This document shows, piece by piece, positions 17,683 to 27,845 of a stretch of 64,000 nt of DNA. The translations under genes were made by a program, and so were the position numbers. The stretch lies in the NCBI GenBank assembly GCA_001897445.1, contig MKSX01000017.1, positions 1-64,000 of the forward strand, read 5' to 3'. Below the pieces are notes generated by a model, which did no database searches, was not told where the DNA came from, and worked only from the letters and a program-made list of their open reading frames with translations. Position 1 is the first letter of the stretch; each line of letters begins with the position of its first letter. The stretch is from Alphaproteobacteria bacterium 33-17 (GTDB lineage: Bacteria > Pseudomonadota > Alphaproteobacteria > Rickettsiales > 33-17).

Positions 17683-18798
17683 ATGCTTACAGCCCCTCAT
17701 CTAACTAAACCTATTCGTGATACCAAAATTATCGTCGCCATGTCTGGAGGCGTTGACAGCTCAGTTGTTGCAGCCCTGCTGCATGAAGCTGGTTATCAGG
17801 TAATTGGCGTAACACTGCAGCTATATGACCTTGCCGTAACTCTCGAGAAAAAAGGTGCCTGCTGCGCAGGGCAGGATATTTACGATGCAAAAAACGTTGC
17901 AGATAAAATAGGCTTTCCACACTATGTTTTAAACTACGAAAGCCTTTTTAAAGAGTCTGTTATTGAAGAATTTGCTGATAGTTATATGAATGGCGAAACC
18001 CCCATTCCATGTGTTAAATGTAATCAATCTGTTAAATTTCGTGACTTATTGAAGGTTGCTAAAGATTTAGGAGCTGACGGGCTTGCTACTGGTCATTATA
18101 TACAAAAAACCTATATAAATAATGAACCCGTATTACTTAAAGGAAATGACGAAACAAAAGATCAAAGTTACTTTTTGTTTGCAACCACTAAAGAGCAGCT
18201 AAATTATACGTTTTTCCCACTTGGACATATGAATAAAACCGAAACCAGAGAACATGCAGCTCGCTTTGGACTTGATGTTGCTAATAAAAGTGATAGTCAG
18301 GATATTTGTTTTGTACCAAATGGGGATTATGCATCCGTTATATCTAAACTAAGACCTGGCGCATTAGATGCAGGTGATATTGTAGATATGGAAGGCAAAG
18401 TATTAGGCAGGCATACAGGAATTATTAACTACACAATAGGTCAAAGAAAAGGTCTTGGTATAGCAGCAGCAAATCCGCTATATGTAGTGAAAATTGACGC
18501 TGAAAACAAGAAAGTAATTGTCGGAAGTGAAGATGATCTTAAAAGCAAAAACTTTTTCATATCTGGTCTTAATTGGCTGGGAATTACAGATTTTCCTGAA
18601 GAAGGCTTAGATTGCTTTGTAAAATTACGCTCTACCCATAAAGGCGCACATGCCCATATCAGTAAAACTGACGATAATAAATATAAAGTTACTATGTTTG
18701 ATCCTGAAAGAGCGGTAACCCCTGGTCAGGCTTGCGTTATGTATGATGAAAATAAGGTTTTAGGTGGCGGCTGGATCACGCGTGACCATTTAAAGTAA
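17683..18798 (+). CDS. mnmA: tRNA-specific 2-thiouridylase MnmA
   Basis: Makes 2-thiouridine at position 34 of tRNAs for Lys, Glu and Gln. In 371 residues: the PP-loop SGGVDSS (21-27), the catalytic Cys110 in PIPCVKCN, and the second catalytic Cys209 in SQDICFVPNGD. Both Cys are present, so it should be active. The end faces the tmRNA gene on the opposite strand about 40 bases downstream. Confidence 0.96.
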   Translation: MLTAPHLTKPIRDTKIIVAMSGGVDSSVVAALLHEAGYQVIGVTLQLYDLAVTLEKKGACCAGQDIYDAKNVADKIGFPHYVLNYESLFKESVIEEFADSYMNGETPIPCVKCNQSVKFRDLLKVAKDLGADGLATGHYIQKTYINNEPVLLKGNDETKDQSYFLFATTKEQLNYTFFPLGHMNKTETREHAARFGLDVANKSDSQDICFVPNGDYASVISKLRPGALDAGDIVDMEGKVLGRHTGIINYTIGQRKGLGIAAANPLYVVKIDAENKKVIVGSEDDLKSKNFFISGLNWLGITDFPEEGLDCFVKLRSTHKGAHAHISKTDDNKYKVTMFDPERAVTPGQACVMYDENKVLGGGWITRDHLK

Positions 18799-18834
18799 AT
18801 ATGTTTCGTACGTGCGCGATGAGCGAGCATGAAA

Positions 18835-19117
18835 TGGCTATTACTTCAAGATTTTGGGGGCATTCTGTTGCCCGGGGCCCCCTAACCGCGTAGAAAACTA
18901 AGCAGCGAGTGCTGAGTTAGCTACAGGTGCATTATTATCGTTTGCACTTACTTTTTTGATTTATCACGGCTAATCACACCGAGCAAAAACCACACCTTTA
19001 TTACGCATGTCGAAGCTAATTCATCCCCATAAAATTATTTGGTGGAGATGCCGGGTACCGCCCCCGGGTCCATAACGTCTATTCCGAATAGCGTTTATTG
19101 CCATAGCCTTGCGGCAG
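18835..19117 (-). ncRNA. ssrA: Circularly permuted two-piece tmRNA
   Basis: Ribosome-rescue RNA in the alphaproteobacterial permuted arrangement, read on minus. The acceptor piece comes first (from about 19117 to the CCA at 19040) and carries the T-arm GGACCCGGGGGCGGTACCCG, then GCATCTCCACCA. An 11-base spacer (19029-19039) is followed by the coding piece starting GGGGATGAATTAGC at 19028. GGGGATG pairs with CATCTCC as the 7-bp acceptor stem. The resume frame at 18898-18945 encodes ANDNNAPVANSALAA then TAG. The outer ends are approximate. A GGGGGC/GCCCCC stem lies near the 3' end of the coding piece. Confidence 0.95.
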
Positions 19118-19121
19118 TTAC

Positions 19122-19150
19122 ATTATATATATTTTTAACTAAAAATACAA
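19122..19150 (-). promoter_or_regulatory. Sigma70 promoter of ssrA
   Basis: On the minus strand TTGTAT (forward 19145-19150), a 17-base spacer and a perfect TATAAT (forward 19122-19127) end about 5 bases before the first conserved acceptor-piece bases. Spacing and position are what a stable-RNA promoter should show. Confidence 0.75.
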
Positions 19151-19191
19151 TATATCTTTACAAATATAAATATTTAGGTTAATAAATAAAT

Positions 19192-19986
19192 ATGGTTTTA
19201 ATTTTACGTCAAGATTGGTTCATGGAAAGTCACGACGCGGAATTCGGTGAAATAGTTAGAAAAACGAGAGAATACAAGAGTCTTTCGATTGAAGACGTAT
19301 GCCTAAAGCTTAAAGTCAATAGCCGCTACATTAAGGCTATCGAAGAAGGTAACATATTTAATATTGTAGCTAAAGTTTACGCAACAGCATATTTAAAAGC
19401 ATACAGCGATTTGCTAGGTCTGTCAGTACCTGAAGAAATTAGATCTCATCCCGCACAACAGGACAATAATTATATATCGCCTGTATTTAATGACACTATG
19501 GAACGTAAACAGAGCAAATCATTAGCTGTTACGTCTTTATTTGTATTAGTCGTCATTTACGGAATATTATTTTTATATCATAAGAATAGCAACAAAAATC
19601 AGATCAGAGAACAAATTGTTAAATCAGCTCTTTTATCAATTCGTGATGTAGAAAATGTTAAAATGTCTGCATCAAATTTTTCAGTAAATCAGGTATTTAA
19701 AGATATTTTTGGTAGCAATAATTCTACTGTTTTAATTGCTTCAGAAAAAACAGCGTTAAAAATATATGATCCTAGCAGCAAACTACTTACAAATAAAATT
19801 ATGGAAGTTGGCGATACTCTTTTCTTAAACAAAGAAGAAGGTTTAATAATTACCGCCGATAATGATAAAGGCGTGGAGGTTTTTGAAGAGAATGACTTAA
19901 AACCACTACATGATTTATATACTCATAAACTCAAGGATAAGTTTTATATTAAGTCAGCAAGATATATTCCTGTATCAAAAGAATAA
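19192..19986 (+). CDS. RodZ-like helix-turn-helix membrane protein
   Basis: Probable cytoskeletal/cell-shape protein of the RodZ family. The N-terminal HTH domain (about residues 17-80) reads EFGEIVRKTREYKSLSIEDV then LKVNSRYIKAIEEGN, the RodZ pattern. A single membrane helix lies at about 111-129, followed by a C-terminal beta domain of about 120 residues. RodZ links MreB to the wall-synthesis machinery. A second ATG at 19222 (MESHDAEF) is closer to where homology begins and may be the true start; neither has a good ribosome binding site. Confidence 0.8.
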   Translation: MVLILRQDWFMESHDAEFGEIVRKTREYKSLSIEDVCLKLKVNSRYIKAIEEGNIFNIVAKVYATAYLKAYSDLLGLSVPEEIRSHPAQQDNNYISPVFNDTMERKQSKSLAVTSLFVLVVIYGILFLYHKNSNKNQIREQIVKSALLSIRDVENVKMSASNFSVNQVFKDIFGSNNSTVLIASEKTALKIYDPSSKLLTNKIMEVGDTLFLNKEEGLIITADNDKGVEVFEENDLKPLHDLYTHKLKDKFYIKSARYIPVSKE

Positions 19987-20060
19987 ATTTCTCTTGAAAT
20001 TATATAAAAAATCTACAAAATTCTTAAAACGTTCTCAATTCAGCCTAATAACCAGTTATA

Positions 20061-21875
20061 ATGTATAAACGCCCCGAAAAAACACTATCATCTGACTATT
20101 TTCACTTTATATTTATTGTAAGCTCAATACTTATTATTATTTATGCATGGATAAGCTGGCTGAATTTTAACAAACTTGAATCTCAGTATCAAAATGATTT
20201 AAGGTTACATTTAAATGGTCTGGATCAGGAAATAACTCAAAACTTTGACTATATTAACTACATTACAGATTTTATAGCAAATCAAATGCAGTATATTTAT
20301 ACTGATATTCCACAGGTTGCTAAACTATTTAGAAGTCTTGAATCGCATGTTGGTAACTCTACAAATTTACCTGCTATTACCACGTTCTCCTGGGCTGGAC
20401 TTGACCGTAAAATTATTGTTAGTAGTAAGTTTGGATACCATCAGAAGCCGATTGATATTTCCTACCGCAAAGGAGCCGATACATCTTACAAAAACCCTGG
20501 TAAACTTGTATTTGACAGACAAACCTATGGTATAATCTCTGGGAAACGTCTTATTCCTGCGCTTAAAGCAATCAAGAACTTTTCTAATGAGATTATTGGA
20601 TACATTAACGTAGGACTATCTATTGAAGGTTTAGCTCAGTATATTGATAAGGCAGTAGATGCTAATTTAGTTGCTTATATGATATTTTCTGAAAATGGAG
20701 AGATAATATTACAGTCTACTGCAAAAGGTGTAAAAATCCCAAGAGATTATTTTATCGACCAATTCGTTTCTAAGCATATTCCAAAACATTTAAAGTTTAA
20801 TGATATAAATTACGATATTGTGCGTAAATCCTCTAAATATCCTTTTATAATAGCCGTAGGTTATTATCCTAATGTAATTTGGAATGATATTAAAGAAACC
20901 CTAAAACTCCAGGTAATTCCGTTTGCAATAATGGGATTATTATTTGCGGTAGTACTATATGAATTTAAGCATAGAATTTTCAAACCATTATTTAGCTTGT
21001 CTTTTGTAGTAGATGAAATTGCAAAAGGTAATACAGAGGTAAAAATTCCTGAGTTTCAAACATTTGAGATCAATAACTTTGCCCTCCATCTTTCTAAAAT
21101 TAAGGACTATATTCGTGAAATTATTGAGATTGAAGAAAAATTACGCATCGCTAAAACCGAAGCAGAAGAAGCAAATATCGCTAAATCACAGTTCTTAGCA
21201 AATGTAAGTCACGAACTCAGAACTCCCCTATTTACGATTAGCGGATATGCAGAAATTATTAAAGAAAAAATCCATGGCGCACTAAAACCTGAATACGTAA
21301 ATGCGTCTAATTATATTTATAACGCAGGTCAGCATTTGCTTGAGCTGATAAATGACATTTTAGATACAAGTAGAGCTGAATCAGGAACTATTTTACTTTA
21401 TGAAAAACGTGTAGATATTTTGGAAATCATCATAGGTGCAATTGAGTTAATAGAATATCAGGCAAAAACTAAAAATATATCTGTAAATTATGAGATTTTG
21501 AACAAAATCAGATTTATATTTGCAGATGGTCTTAGGCTTAAACAAATATTTGTAAACTTACTTTCTAACTCAGCTAAATTTACTCCTGATAATGGGAAAA
21601 TAGATCTTAAAGTTGGTATAGAAGGTAAGTTTATCTATTTTGATGTTATTGATAACGGCATAGGTGTAGAACCTGAGGATATACCTGTAATTATGGAAGA
21701 ATTTGGACAAGTACGCCATGCGTTCCTTAGGGAATCAGAACAAGGAACAGGGCTTGGTTTGCCGCTTTCTATCAAACTAGCCAAGTTACATGGTGGAAAT
21801 TTAGAGTTTCACTCGACTCCTAACATAGGCACTAGAGTTAGAATAACTATTCCTGTCAAAAGAATGCTATCCTAG
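20061..21875 (+). CDS. Membrane sensor histidine kinase (PleC/DivJ-like)
   Basis: Two-component sensor kinase of 604 residues. The layout is a membrane helix at about 14-33, a large periplasmic sensor region at 40-285, a second helix near 287-305, a HAMP-like linker, a HisKA domain with FLANVSHELRTPLFTISGYA (phospho-acceptor His384) and a HATPase domain with DNGIGVEPED, then GTGLGLPLSIKLAKLHGG. HisKA resembles the PleC/DivJ class that in alphaproteobacteria controls the DivK-CtrA cell-cycle pathway; that specific role is inference. No response regulator is adjacent. The end overlaps convergent glmM by 4 bases. Confidence 0.87.
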   Translation: MYKRPEKTLSSDYFHFIFIVSSILIIIYAWISWLNFNKLESQYQNDLRLHLNGLDQEITQNFDYINYITDFIANQMQYIYTDIPQVAKLFRSLESHVGNSTNLPAITTFSWAGLDRKIIVSSKFGYHQKPIDISYRKGADTSYKNPGKLVFDRQTYGIISGKRLIPALKAIKNFSNEIIGYINVGLSIEGLAQYIDKAVDANLVAYMIFSENGEIILQSTAKGVKIPRDYFIDQFVSKHIPKHLKFNDINYDIVRKSSKYPFIIAVGYYPNVIWNDIKETLKLQVIPFAIMGLLFAVVLYEFKHRIFKPLFSLSFVVDEIAKGNTEVKIPEFQTFEINNFALHLSKIKDYIREIIEIEEKLRIAKTEAEEANIAKSQFLANVSHELRTPLFTISGYAEIIKEKIHGALKPEYVNASNYIYNAGQHLLELINDILDTSRAESGTILLYEKRVDILEIIIGAIELIEYQAKTKNISVNYEILNKIRFIFADGLRLKQIFVNLLSNSAKFTPDNGKIDLKVGIEGKFIYFDVIDNGIGVEPEDIPVIMEEFGQVRHAFLRESEQGTGLGLPLSIKLAKLHGGNLEFHSTPNIGTRVRITIPVKRMLS

Positions 21876-23203
21876 CTAATTACAGCATTTTCTATTTTAT
21901 CAGCAATGCTACCTAAAAGCTCTTCATTTTCTGCTTCAACCATAATCCTTATTAATGGCTCAGTACCTGATTTTCTTACTAAAATCCTAGCGCCAGTTTC
22001 CTTAGTTATTTCGTCAACTAAGTCTGATATCTTAGCAGAATCATAATTTGTGTCACAAAGCCTTACATTTTTAAGAATTTGAGGGTATGGCTTAAATAAA
22101 TCGCTAATATCAAGGCTATTAAGTCCAGCTTCTACCATTACGCTTAATATTTGAAGCGCAGCCAGTAACCCATCACCTGTATAGGCAAAATCTGAGAGAA
22201 TAATATGACCAGATTGTTCACCACCTAAATTTATATTATTGTTATGCATTTCCTGCATAACGTACCTGTCGCCTACGGCAGTGCGAATAACTTCTATACC
22301 GTAATCGTTTAGGAAGTCTTCCAAAGCCTTATTAGCCATCACAGTAGTAACAATTTTGTTTTGTGTAAGCTTTCCGTTTTTTTTCCAGTTCATAGCAATC
22401 AGAGCTAAAATTTTATCTCCATCGATAATTTCACCTTTGCTATCGACAATTATTACTCTATCTGCATCACCATCTAGAGCAATTCCTATATCAGCTTGAT
22501 TTTCAAGCACTTTTTGAACTAAAAAGCCTGGGTAAGTTGATCCGCATTTTTCATTTATGTTATATCCATTTGGATTATCACCAATAGCTATAACATCAGC
22601 GCCTAGTTCCGATAAAATTACAGGTCCTACTGAGTATGCTGCACCATTTGCCGCATCCAGAACTATTTTCATACCAGTTAGTGACATTCTTTTAGGCAGA
22701 GTTGCTTTTAAAAACTCTATATATCTTCCGTGTGCATCATCTATTCTTTTTGCCTTACCAAGATCAGATGATCCCGCTAGGTATATCTCCCAGTTATCAT
22801 TTTCAATTATCCTTGATACTTCTTTTTGCAAATCATCAGATATTTTATAACCATCTGGTCCAAAAATTTTAATCCCGTTATCTTGATATGGATTATGAGA
22901 TGCTGAAATCATAATACCAACGTCTGCTCTCATAGATTTTGTAAGCATTGCTACTGCTGGAGTTGGGACTGGTCCTAATAAAAACACGTCAATACCACTT
23001 GCAATAAATCCTGCTGTTAAGGCATTCTCAATCATATACCCTGATAGCCTTGTATCTTTACCTATTACTACTTTAGCATGCTGCCTGCTTGATTTTTGTG
23101 ACAACAAGCCAGATAATGCCACAGCTACTTTCATGACAACGTCAGGTCTTAAATTACCAAAATTTGCAACTCCTCTAATACCATCTGTGCCGAATAAGTT
23201 CAT
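21872..23203 (-). CDS. glmM: Phosphoglucosamine mutase
   Basis: Converts glucosamine-6-phosphate to glucosamine-1-phosphate for UDP-GlcNAc, the precursor of peptidoglycan and lipid A. In 443 residues: FGTDGIRG at the start, the phosphoserine loop ISASHNPYQDNGIK with Ser102, the metal loop DGDADR, and RKSGTEPLIRIMVE near the C terminus. It follows ftsH in the usual alphaproteobacterial order but is separated from it by a terminator hairpin, so it probably has its own promoter in 23204-23310. Confidence 0.96.
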   Translation of the reverse strand: MNLFGTDGIRGVANFGNLRPDVVMKVAVALSGLLSQKSSRQHAKVVIGKDTRLSGYMIENALTAGFIASGIDVFLLGPVPTPAVAMLTKSMRADVGIMISASHNPYQDNGIKIFGPDGYKISDDLQKEVSRIIENDNWEIYLAGSSDLGKAKRIDDAHGRYIEFLKATLPKRMSLTGMKIVLDAANGAAYSVGPVILSELGADVIAIGDNPNGYNINEKCGSTYPGFLVQKVLENQADIGIALDGDADRVIIVDSKGEIIDGDKILALIAMNWKKNGKLTQNKIVTTVMANKALEDFLNDYGIEVIRTAVGDRYVMQEMHNNNINLGGEQSGHIILSDFAYTGDGLLAALQILSVMVEAGLNSLDISDLFKPYPQILKNVRLCDTNYDSAKISDLVDEITKETGARILVRKSGTEPLIRIMVEAENEELLGSIADKIENAVIS

Positions 23204-23315
23204 CTATGTACCTGATAAATAAGAAATTTTAAATATTATTAATTTATAATATACTTCTATTTCACTATTTTTTCAGCCTAATTTAGGTTACATTTTGTTA
23301 CGATCAAATAAAAAA

Positions 23316-23332
23316 CCCGGGATAAACCCGGG
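23316..23332 (-). terminator. Rho-independent terminator of ftsH
   Basis: A perfect 6-bp CCCGGG/CCCGGG stem with an ATAAA loop. On the minus strand it is followed by TTTTTT, and it starts 19 bases after the ftsH stop codon. Confidence 0.85.
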
Positions 23333-23350
23333 CATTTTATTTATAGTGAA

Positions 23351-25240
23351 TTATGTAGCTTGTGGCTCCGGATCATCACCCATATCACGAGTCACAAATG
23401 TAGACTTTTTAGGTGTATAATCATTATCCTGCCTGATGATTTCCTTACCATTTATAAGATCACGTATTTCATCACCTGTCAGAGTTTCATAATCAAGTAG
23501 TGCTTTTGCTACCATATGAAGTTTATCAAGATTCTTGGACAAAATGTCTTTAGCAACATCATAACCAGTTTCTACAACAAGCTTGACTTCATCATCAATA
23601 AGCTTTGAAGTTTCATCTGCTCTAACCTTAGCAGCTCCGCTTGAACCCCCTAAGTATGCGTCTTGCTGATCACCACCAAAGAAAATTGGCCCTACTTTAT
23701 CACTCATACCCCATTCTGTTACCATAGCTCTTGCCATACGAGTTGCTTGCTGAATATCTGAAGATGCGCCGCTTGTTACTTTTTCAGTACCAAATATTAG
23801 CTCTTCTGCAACACGTCCGCCCATAGCAACAGCAATATCAGCTTTAAGCTTCTCATAGGTTACTGATAATCTGTCATTCTCAGGAAGCCTCATTACTAAA
23901 CCTAAAGCTCTTCCCCTTGGAATAATAGTTGCCTTATGAATAGGATCAGATGCAGGAGAGTAATATGCAACAATAGCATGACCGCCTTCATGATAAGCCG
24001 TAAGCTTTTTCTCATCTTCTGTCATAGCTAGCGACCTTCTTTCCGCACCCATCATAACCTTATCTTTAGCTTCTTCAAACTCAGTCATGGTAACAAGCTT
24101 ACGATTACGCCTTGCTGCCATAAGAGCTGCTTCATTCACAAGATTTGCAAGATCAGCACCAGAAAAACCTGGGGTACCTCTTGCTATTACCCTTGCATCC
24201 ACATCTGGCGCGAGCGGTACTTTCTTCATGTGAACACTTAAAATTTGTTCTCTACCATTAATATCTGGCGCTGGCACTACTATTTGTCTGTCAAAACGAC
24301 CAGGTCTTAAAAGCGCAGGGTCTAATACGTCTGGTCTGTTTGTTGCAGCAAGAATGATTACACCCTCATTTGCTTCAAAGCCGTCCATCTCAACAAGTAA
24401 CTGGTTAAGTGTTTGCTCTCTTTCGTCGTTACCACCCCCTAAGCCAATACCACGGTGTCTACCAACAGCATCAATCTCGTCGATAAATATAATACATGGA
24501 GCGTTCTTTTTACCTTGCTCAAACATGTCACGAACGCGGCTTGCACCAACGCCAACAAACATTTCAACAAAGTCAGAACCAGAAATACTAAAGAATGGTA
24601 CATTTGCTTCACCAGCAATCGCTCTTGCTAATAAAGTTTTACCAGTACCAGGAGAACCTATTAAAAGTACGCCTTTTGGAATTTTACCGCCAAGAGCCTG
24701 GAATTTACCCGGATCCTTAAGGAAATCTACAATTTCTTCTAATTCTTCTTTTGCTTCATCAATACCAGCTACATCACTGAAAGTAACCTTAGCTTTTTCA
24801 GAGAGTAATTTAGCCTTAGATTTACCAAAGCCCATAGCTTTACCGCCACCGCCTTGCATTTGTTTCATGAAGAATACCCAAACACCAATTAAAAGGAATA
24901 TTGGGAACCATGAAAGTAGTATACCAAATAAAGAATTGAATTTGCTTTCATTTGGCACAGCTTCAATTCTTACATTACTTGATTTAAGTTTATCTACAAG
25001 ATTTGGGTATTCTGGCGCGTATGTGGAGAATCTTGTACCATCTGCCATTCTGCCTTCAATAGTACGACCCTGAATTATAACGCTTGATACCTGACCTTCA
25101 TCAACTTTACCTAAAAAATCTGAGAAAGCATAAGATGAATATGACCCTGATATACTGCCGCCCTGTATAAAATTGTAAACTCCCGCAAGAGTAAATATTA
25201 GCAGCATCCATATAAGGAAGTTTTTAAGAAAGTTGTTCAT
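23351..25240 (-). CDS. ftsH: ATP-dependent zinc metalloprotease FtsH
   Basis: Membrane AAA protease that degrades misassembled membrane proteins and regulators such as LpxC and RpoH. In 629 residues: membrane helices at about 6-24 and 104-125, Walker A GSPGTGKT (195-202), Walker [10 protein letters not shown], the second region of homology [19 protein letters not shown], and the zinc motif HEGGH (417-421). All active-site residues are present. It is downstream of tilS with a gap of about 110 bases. Confidence 0.97.
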   Translation of the reverse strand: MNNFLKNFLIWMLLIFTLAGVYNFIQGGSISGSYSSYAFSDFLGKVDEGQVSSVIIQGRTIEGRMADGTRFSTYAPEYPNLVDKLKSSNVRIEAVPNESKFNSLFGILLSWFPIFLLIGVWVFFMKQMQGGGGKAMGFGKSKAKLLSEKAKVTFSDVAGIDEAKEELEEIVDFLKDPGKFQALGGKIPKGVLLIGSPGTGKTLLARAIAGEANVPFFSISGSDFVEMFVGVGASRVRDMFEQGKKNAPCIIFIDEIDAVGRHRGIGLGGGNDEREQTLNQLLVEMDGFEANEGVIILAATNRPDVLDPALLRPGRFDRQIVVPAPDINGREQILSVHMKKVPLAPDVDARVIARGTPGFSGADLANLVNEAALMAARRNRKLVTMTEFEEAKDKVMMGAERRSLAMTEDEKKLTAYHEGGHAIVAYYSPASDPIHKATIIPRGRALGLVMRLPENDRLSVTYEKLKADIAVAMGGRVAEELIFGTEKVTSGASSDIQQATRMARAMVTEWGMSDKVGPIFFGGDQQDAYLGGSSGAAKVRADETSKLIDDEVKLVVETGYDVAKDILSKNLDKLHMVAKALLDYETLTGDEIRDLINGKEIIRQDNDYTPKKSTFVTRDMGDDPEPQAT

Positions 25241-25350
25241 TGTAATAAACCCAAATTTTTTAATCTATTATATTTATATTAAACAGGCATTTGACATGCA
25301 GTGCAACTACAATATGAATTTTAGGTGTAGTTTTAAATTTTTCAAGGCTG

Positions 25351-26319
25351 TTATGATGGTTTTTTATTTTTTTTCCTAATTTCTTTAGAAATCATTATAT
25401 CCATTTTACTATTTTTAAATATTAAATTACCAGCGGTAACCGTTTTATTTAAACTTATTTTACTTATAACAGAATCAAGGGTTTTAAGGCGAATATCTGG
25501 CTTATCAGTATTTAGATTAGTTATTATTTCCGATATAAGCCTTCTTTTTTCATCTAGGGTAAGCGTCTGGAATATGCATTTATTTACTTTAATTTGCGCA
25601 GCACCTTTAAATTCAACAATATGTATGATTTTATTTATATAATTTTCTTCAGCTGAGTCATATGCAGCGCTGATATTTTTAAGAGTCGTTTTTATCGAAG
25701 GTAAATCTTGAGCCATATTTTCCAAAGATTTTCTAAGTCTTGACCTAAGATATTTATCACTAAAATTACTTTGGTCATTGCGGTATTCTATTTGATTTTC
25801 TTCTAAATAATTCAAAATTTGCTTTTTAGTAGAGTTTATTAATGGTCTGATCAATTTAAATTTTGAAGTTATTGAAGCAGGTTTATATACATTCATACCC
25901 TTTAAGCCACTGCCTCTGCCCACTCTTATAAAGAAATTTTCAATAATATCATCTAAATGATGGGCAGTAAAAATATAGGGCGCTTCAATTTTGTCTGCAT
26001 GTTCAAAAATTAGCTTGTACCTGCCGTCCCTCGCCTCTTCCTGATTTTTAGCAAGCGGCATATCATCCTGCCATTCTAGAGTAATATGATTTATACCTAA
26101 ATTATTGCAGTATTTTGCTACAAACTCCGCTTCTTCAAACGCTTCAGGTCTTAGCTTGTGATTTACCGTTACTACGTATAGCTGATCGATATTTACCAAT
26201 TCTTTCATTAAGTTCAGCATAGCCATTGAATCACAGCCGCCTGAAACACAAATGACAAACTTAGTGTCTTTAAAAAACACTTCATTATTAAATATTTTCT
26301 TAAATTCTTGTAAAATCAT
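25351..26319 (-). CDS. tilS: tRNA(Ile)-lysidine synthase
   Basis: Converts C34 of tRNA(Ile2) to lysidine so that it reads AUA. In 322 residues: the PP-loop SGGCDSM (26-32) and the family segment GRGSGLKGM. It is shorter than E. coli TilS, as expected for forms lacking the full C-terminal domains. It lies in the conserved order cpoB-tilS-ftsH-glmM. A 7-bp hairpin (26331-26355) sits just upstream of the start. Confidence 0.92.
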   Translation of the reverse strand: MILQEFKKIFNNEVFFKDTKFVICVSGGCDSMAMLNLMKELVNIDQLYVVTVNHKLRPEAFEEAEFVAKYCNNLGINHITLEWQDDMPLAKNQEEARDGRYKLIFEHADKIEAPYIFTAHHLDDIIENFFIRVGRGSGLKGMNVYKPASITSKFKLIRPLINSTKKQILNYLEENQIEYRNDQSNFSDKYLRSRLRKSLENMAQDLPSIKTTLKNISAAYDSAEENYINKIIHIVEFKGAAQIKVNKCIFQTLTLDEKRRLISEIITNLNTDKPDIRLKTLDSVISKISLNKTVTAGNLIFKNSKMDIMISKEIRKKNKKPS

Positions 26320-26330
26320 ATAAAGGTTTA

Positions 26331-26355
26331 GCTCGGGATAAAGATCTTCCCGAGC
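26331..26355. other. Stem-loop between cpoB and tilS
   Basis: Perfect 7-bp inverted repeat GCTCGGG/CCCGAGC with an 11-base loop, 9 bases after the cpoB stop and 11 bases before the tilS start. It lacks a T-run on the minus strand, so it is not a clean terminator. It may be an attenuating or mRNA-stabilising hairpin. Confidence 0.6.
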
Positions 26356-26364
26356 TTATTAAAT

Positions 26365-27375
26365 TTATTTTTTACAACCAAGTTGCTTATATTCTTTCTC
26401 TGATTTTTTTCTAATATCAGGATTCATATCAGGGAACCTGTCTTTAAGTTTATCCAGAGTAGAACAAGCTTCTTGTGCTTTATTTAATTTTCCTAATGCA
26501 ATAGACAATTTAAGTAATGAGTCTGGCGCTCTTTTACCTTTTGAGAATTGTTTATAACCTTTAAGATAATTTATTGCAGCTTTTTCATATTGCTTTTTGG
26601 CACTATGCACTTCACCAAGCCAGTAATATGCATTACCAACTAATGGATCATCTTTATATTTTGTAATAAAATTACCTAGCTCTAGTTGCGCTTTATCTAA
26701 GTCAGATTTTTTGATCATATCAATGATATTATCATAGCTTTTTCTTTTCTCCGCATCTTCCATAGCCTTTTTATCTGATGGCTCATCAAGTTCAGTTGAC
26801 TTAATATCACCTTTTTGCTCACCAGGCTTTGCTGATTTATTGACCTGTTCATTTAAAGGTTTCCCTTTAGCATATTGCGTTTCACCTTTTTGATTTGCAA
26901 ATGCTTCTTCATCATTGCCACTTAAATCCATATGTTCTGCATTTATATCAGACTTTGGATCTAAAGCACTACCATCTGAATGATTAAGATCAACAGGTTT
27001 TACTCCACCTTTCTCAAGCTGCTTAAATCTGAAGTCTGTATCTTTACTTAGCATTTCAACTTTATCTAAAAGCTGTTTACTTACAAATTGCGCTTCTTCA
27101 ATTCTTCCGTTTAAATCTCTTAGCTGCTCTTCAATCATTGAAAGCCTTGATTCCATTTCAGCTACCTGATTTCCTGCAATACCTGTGGTACCCCCAGAAA
27201 ATTTCGATGGCGCGGCATCACCTGTTCTGTAAAATTGCTTTTGCATTATAGATACATCACGCTCCATTCTATCAATCCGATCGATAAGCTGGGCGTTAAC
27301 TTGTGATGAGTAATCAGCCGCAAAGCTAGTATTAGAAAAGGCGAATATAGTAAACGCTAAAAAGATTTTTTTCAT
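26365..27375 (-). CDS. cpoB: Tol-Pal system protein CpoB (YbgF)
   Basis: Periplasmic protein coordinating peptidoglycan synthesis with Tol-Pal outer-membrane constriction. The 336-residue protein has a signal peptide (residues 1-19), an N-terminal coiled-coil (about 28-115) beginning QLIDRIDRMERDVSIMQKQ, a long charged linker, and C-terminal TPR repeats (about 215-325) including GNAYYWLGEVHSAKKQYEKA. tolB and pal, often found upstream, are not here; three small unrecognised genes occupy that position instead. Confidence 0.9.
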   Translation of the reverse strand: MKKIFLAFTIFAFSNTSFAADYSSQVNAQLIDRIDRMERDVSIMQKQFYRTGDAAPSKFSGGTTGIAGNQVAEMESRLSMIEEQLRDLNGRIEEAQFVSKQLLDKVEMLSKDTDFRFKQLEKGGVKPVDLNHSDGSALDPKSDINAEHMDLSGNDEEAFANQKGETQYAKGKPLNEQVNKSAKPGEQKGDIKSTELDEPSDKKAMEDAEKRKSYDNIIDMIKKSDLDKAQLELGNFITKYKDDPLVGNAYYWLGEVHSAKKQYEKAAINYLKGYKQFSKGKRAPDSLLKLSIALGKLNKAQEACSTLDKLKDRFPDMNPDIRKKSEKEYKQLGCKK

Positions 27376-27479
27376 ATTATTTAAATATTTATGTTAATTG
27401 TTACATGCAAATTATGTACTTTATACTACAACTTCAGCATATGTATATCAAGGTTCTTTTACAGTCTTTGATTAAAAAA

Positions 27480-27845
27480 TTAAAACTCAGGTTTAAATAC
27501 CATAAGTAATATTATTACCTGTAGCAAAAACCAGGATCCCCACCATAAAAATCTATTATCTACAAATTTGTGAGATATACCTATTAATGGTATATATAGA
27601 CCCAAAGCCATTAGTGCGTGTTTAATCCAGAAATCACTATACTCCATGCCTGCAACGTCCACTAAAATAGTACCTGTTGCTATTACACCAAGTAATGCGA
27701 CTAATAAAGTATATCTTGGAGCTTTCAGATTAATGTTGCTAGCCAAATGCTTAATTTTAGGAAATATCATCATTAAAAATAGTTGTCCGCCAACTAAAAT
27801 ACTGGCAGCTACTATATGTACATATTTTAAGCTACTATATAACAT
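27480..27845 (-). CDS. Small four-helix membrane protein (DUF2269/CopD-like)
   Basis: A 121-residue integral membrane protein with four hydrophobic helices. The first carries LKYVHIVAASILVGGQLF, a pattern with an intramembrane His seen in the CopD/DUF2269 superfamily, whose members are thought to bind heme or metal. A second His lies in IKHALMALGLY. Function is unknown and the assignment rests on this pattern only. It overlaps the gene at 27835 by 11 bases. Confidence 0.65.
   Translation of the reverse strand: MLYSSLKYVHIVAASILVGGQLFLMMIFPKIKHLASNINLKAPRYTLLVALLGVIATGTILVDVAGMEYSDFWIKHALMALGLYIPLIGISHKFVDNRFLWWGSWFLLQVIILLMVFKPEF

Noticed and set aside
18858-18886. GC-rich GGGGGC/GCCCCC hairpin considered as a terminator for mnmA
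   Set aside because: It lies within the coding piece of the permuted tmRNA and lacks a T-run in the mnmA direction.
24354-25073. 239-codon open frame opposite ftsH
   Set aside because: It is antisense to strongly conserved FtsH motifs and its translation has no family features.
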